From positions 15,500,001-15,564,000 of the forward strand of contig OZ316896.1 of NCBI GenBank assembly GCA_973895155.1: a stretch of 64,000 bases of DNA, given 5' to 3'. Below, piece after piece: positions 60,081-64,000 of the stretch. The stretch is from Marsupella aquatica (lineage: Eukaryota; Marchantiophyta). A program made the translations under genes and the position numbers. Each line of letters opens with the position of its first letter. The first letter of the stretch is position 1. The notes below the pieces were generated by a model. It worked only from the letters and a program-made list of their open reading frames with translations. It did not search any database and was not told the origin of the DNA.

Positions 60081-62690
60081 CCTGATTGCACGAATCCTAG
60101 CTTCCGATACCTGTCACAGCGACTTCATCATTGTTCCGACAACTCTACTTGACGCTCCTTTTATGAGCTTCAACACTGGTGAGATTCTCACCTTCAACCA
60201 GCATTCATGTTTGGCCGTTGTCTGAATGCTATCAAGTGCTGGGTGGAATCAACACGGACGCCTGAGCGAGCCTTTTGATCAGTGATGAAACTGTCTGCAG
60301 TTACCGTCATGGCCGATCATTCTATCTGGCAACTTATAGTGATCGAGCAACAGCACCTGGTTCACTTCTGAGCATACATGCTAGCAGGTGGCAAGTGATT
60401 TTGTTATCACTTGGAGAATGTTAGATACAATTACAATAGCTAATACACATGACCCTGTTTGATGTCCGACTTAGTAAATTCTATCCCTTATCGTCTTAAA
60501 CTTCAGACTTGCCAATTATCACAGAATGCCCTTCCGAAGCTGGGTGAAAAGTGGTGACTGCAATGCGGTACTTTGGCTAGTTTGGCGATGCTGTTACTTT
60601 AAAACCACCAATTAGAAACTGAACAGCTTACTCATATATAGACAGACATACCTCACTATGTCTCTTCTTTTTGTAACTAAGCCTTCCGAACAAGTAGTAA
60701 GCCAAACAATTGATAGTCGGTCTCATTTTGGAAAGAGCTACTTTGCTTTTCGATTTTGTCTGGGACTAATTGTATAAACACCATATCCAAAATGGTTTTT
60801 GTTGTTTTTTTTCCGTAAGCGGGAGCATTAGTATTGTTGGGACCCTGTAAAGTTGTGCTGTTTCTTTCTACTTTGGGCTTTTCTGATGTCAATTCAAAGT
60901 TGTTCAGTCACCTTTAGGCGCACACGACTACATTTGCGAAGAAGGTTCACACCCAGACAAAGGAACAACAAGACAAGGTGAGAAAATCCCAAGGCAATAA
61001 GAGCAAGTCACTTTCCTCTTTTGCTCCGTGGAACAGCAATTGGTCAAGAAGGCCAATGATCAGGGTCAAGACATCCCAAGATATCCAAACCTAGGATTAA
61101 AAAAAACCAAGAGAGCACCAAGAAATCCAAAGCCACGGTAGGCAAAAGATTCTCTTCAGGAAATTGCTAATAGCGCGGAGACAACAGGGACGACTTTTAG
61201 TTTTAAGATGTCAGGGTTTCAATAGAAAAAAATATACATTGTGACAAGAGGGTAGCAAGAGAATTATTTGCGTGGGGCCTGGTGGTCACCTTAGGTGGCT
61301 TGTGACTTCTGGTCTCAACTTGAATCCCCATCACTGCTCTTCTTGCGATGGGTTGAGCTCTAGCTTATTCATCACTTTACAAATGGGTTTATAAACCAAC
61401 TTGGGGTAGGATCCAGTTTTTTATCACACCAAGGCACTTGTGATAGTTGTAAGAATCTATTCCCAACATCTAGATAACTACAAAACTGAAAGTAAAATGC
61501 ATACCAAAAACATGGATGAGGACAACTATGAAAGGGAAACAACATAGACTCCTTTGCAAGATTTTTGTGGTCTTATTGGCGTTCAGCCATGTGATGGGGG
61601 CCCAAAAAAAGCCCCCAAGATACTTTTGTCAAAAAGACTGCAATACAGCTTCCCTTGTTCTAAAGAGACCAATACAAAATCCAATGTATTGTATGATGTA
61701 TATAGTTATTCAGGCAAGATCATGATGGCTTACGTAGGCAGAGGAAGAGATGAGGGGAACATTTAATGATTTGTTTTTTGTGTTTACTTCATTCTTTTGT
61801 TCTTTGGCCAGTTCTTGTCGCTACGGCGCTTGGGAGAGGTGTGTTCTGGTCTTTTGGGTCTGTTTTCTCTGTGCCTCACTGCAGGGTTGTCAAGTTCATT
61901 GGCACACTGTACAGTGGCCGTTTACTTTAAAAAATTAATTCAATAACAGGAAAAGCAAAACATGTCATCCTGGATATCAAGATCCCATAGATAGACCCAG
62001 TGAAAGAGAGAAAACAAAGGAAAAACCCAGACAGACCAGAAAACCTAAAGCCCTAAGGTTCAGTGAACTACAAAAGAACTAAAGCAGTGTTCTACCTGAA
62101 AAGCCTTTTTGCAAGAGACAATTATGTTCCTCCACAAGGTGAGTTTCCAGCTCCAAGCAGTAATTCCATGGGTCCCAGTTCCAAGCTAGTTCCACCACTA
62201 TCCACTTCTCATCACTTCAGGTCGACAGGATGTCAATCTCAGAATGTTTGTGACTCTACTCTTCCTATCATAAGTAAAAGAAAAGGGAAAACCCATAATG
62301 AAATCAAAAGTTGGGGCAAGGTAGCCCATCTGAATGTTTCAAAGAATGAAACCCCTCCCAGGCACATAGCTCATTTTGCCACACCTACTACTGTATGTAG
62401 TGGAATTCGAGCTACGTTTTGAAATGAGCCATTTCACAATTCCATGAAAGAATCTAAGGAGTTCAGTTTTGCGCACTACATTCATCTGTCCCTCATGTAC
62501 GGGTTTGATCTTGATTTGGAACTCATCTTCCTCCCAACGTGAGATTGCCCCAATGCATCGCTCTGCCTCCATGCAGGGAGAACGTCCAGCAGTCTAAGCT
62601 AACACTGCCAACTCTCAAACGGCTTTAGGTCAAGATATTCCAAGCTTACTAGCGTTGTTGTAAGAGGGAGGGAACTATAATAATGCTCTA

Positions 62691-62920
62691 CATTCTCCAA
62701 TGTAGTTCTAATCTTCTTCTTTTTGCCTTGAAACAGAAAGTTGACCCATCCAAGAGAGATAAATACATTCTCCACTGTAGTTATAATTTTCTTCTTTTTG
62801 CCTTGAGACAGAAAGTTGACCCATCCAAGATAAATGATCAACTCCAGAGCATGCACCTCTATAGGGTAAATTTGCCTTGAATCAGAAAGTTAAACCATCC
62901 AAAGAGAGATAGACTATCAA
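62691..62920. repeat. 75-bp tandem repeat, two and a half copies
   Basis: CATTCTCCAATGTAGTTCTA and the following context with CTTTTTGCCTTGAAACAGAA recur 75 bp later at 62766. A partial third unit (TTGCCTTGAATCAGAAAGTT) begins near 62871. Confidence 0.85.
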
Positions 62921-63045
62921 CTCCACAGCATACACCTCTATAGGGTAGCCCACAAGGGGGTCATACCCACACCAAGAGAGAGAGGGTCATACCCACACCA
63001 AGAGAGAGAGCTAATTTACCTGGTCAGATGGTTCACGTCTGATCC

Positions 63046-63195
63046 TTTTGGGCAATTCAGTAGTAGTATAGCGTTACGAGTTGTGATTCTAATCGTTTTG
63101 GGCTTTGCAGTAGTAGCCTAGCATTACTACTTGTGATTCAAATCATTTTGGGCGATTCAGTAGTGGCCTAGCGATAGGACTTGTGATTCTGTCCA
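63046..63195. repeat. Three 50-bp tandem units
   Basis: Units beginning TTTTGGGC start at 63046, 63096 and 63146 and share CAGTAGTRG, TAGCGTTAC-like and TTGTGATTC segments. Confidence 0.88.
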
Positions 63196-64000
63196 GCAAG
63201 TTAAATCAATCCTGTATTTGTCCTCTTCGAAAAATTGGCATGGAATAATGGTGACGCATGGGAGGTGGGAGGGGCGAAGATTATCGGGGCGGGGAGGAAA
63301 CGCTCTTCTTCTGAAAAAGTTTCAATCTGGAATTTTTTTACAAAAAGATGTCCCAAAACATCACCTACACTTTTTATGCACCAACTAAAGCGTTTTCGAA
63401 GCATATCCACCACATTTAAGTATGAGCATCCGCTTTCATGACCATTCGCTTGAAACGTCCCTACTGATCCATGACCTACCTATTGCAGCCGCCCTGGTTT
63501 CAAATGGTGTTCACTCAAAACTCGAGCTTCCGGGCTCTTTGGTGAGCAATTCTCGACAGAAAGAAGGGGCATGGGGACAGACGGATGTGTAAAGTCTCAT
63601 GCTCAAGCAGAGAATACTCTCGATGCAATGAATCTGGTCTCGTGTATACGCAAAAATGGATGGACGGCTTTGTTGATCTATCGATCGCGGCAGCAGAAAT
63701 CCTAAACCCTTAAACTCTATCCAGCTCATGCAATTCTGTACTTCTCCATATATTCTACGGAGCACTTGCCAAACCACACGTTCGTGTGATGATGTCACAA
63801 ATGGGCTCGAGCAGCAATCGTTTAATTCCACCAGTGAGTTCTCGACAGACTGACGCAAATTCTCTCCCATCAAGAGTTGTCTGCAACTTCGCCTTTCTAG
63901 TGTCTGACAGCGAAGCTCGCTGGAGGCTGGAGATTATTCTACTAAAAAACCCGGCAAAAGGTCTGGGCTGCCACAGGCTACTCCACCTGAATTGTCGCCG

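Larger units (their letters stand above)
59703..64000. other. Intergenic DNA with tandem repeats, no supported gene
   Basis: The first few hundred bases are probably the 3' untranslated region of the sororin-like gene. Beyond, only short frames occur, including a 120-codon minus-strand frame at 63511-63873 with no recognised motif. Tandem repeats lie at 60042-60080, 62691-62920 and 63046-63195. Confidence 0.45.

Noticed and set aside
61516-61725. 69-codon frame with a signal-peptide-like start (LLCKIFVVLLAFSHVMGAQ)
   Set aside because: Short, repeat-free but without promoter, introns or homologous motif; a hydrophobic start alone is weak evidence.
63511-63873. 120-codon minus-strand frame near the window edge
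   Set aside because: Some protein-like composition (RVVWQVLRRIYGEVQNC), but no recognised family or exon signals; could be a partial exon, not supportable here.

Overview
This window looks like nuclear DNA from a streptophyte plant, probably a land plant. The host genes are broken by many short GT-AG introns, and the spaces between them are filled with plant-type Helitrons, Ty1/copia LTR retroelements and a LINE fragment. The sequence alone does not settle the clade; a non-seed plant is possible. No rRNA, tRNA, CRISPR or organellar gene was found.

Two host genes can be assembled exon by exon. (1) A 19-exon gene on the minus strand (15539 down to 7842) encodes an ER-type J-domain plus thioredoxin-fold membrane protein of the DNAJC16 kind. 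Both signature motifs are altered: the J-domain HPD reads NPE, and the thioredoxin CxxC positions read DxxS. (2) A 5-exon gene on the plus strand (56887-59702) encodes a sororin-like cohesion protein. It carries the conserved FKEIDEFEL block, eight tandem RTP phospho-site-like repeats with two KEN-box-like motifs, and an unusual C-terminal extension. A third, weaker single-exon gene of unknown function lies at 23193-23624 (minus).

The rest is mostly mobile DNA. A Helitron of 8.46 kb (25505-33963, minus) has a recognisable 5' A|TC end, a 3' hairpin with CTAG|T, an interrupted Rep/Helicase reading frame, a 35-bp minisatellite beside the 3' end and a ~165-bp tandem array in the 5' part. At least four smaller non-autonomous Helitrons share its termini and the same GATGTC/GAGAAAA minisatellite theme: 2284-3598 minus, ~3695-5422 plus, 43661-45602 minus and 54809-56225 plus. 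There is also a truncated copy at 43010-43660. A 3.7-kb non-coding copia-derived LTR element (38291-41996) has identical 142-bp LTRs and a GAATC target duplication. A 5.3-kb Ty1/copia element (47443-52742) has 341-bp LTRs and a polyprotein frame broken by three stops and two frameshifts. A 5'-truncated LINE lies at about 35245-35985.

Remaining intergenic stretches hold short tandem duplications and foldbacks but no coding region I can support. Exon coordinates were read by eye from splice signals and phase, without an alignment; the internal structure of DNAJC16-like exon 3 and the start of exon 9 are unresolved.
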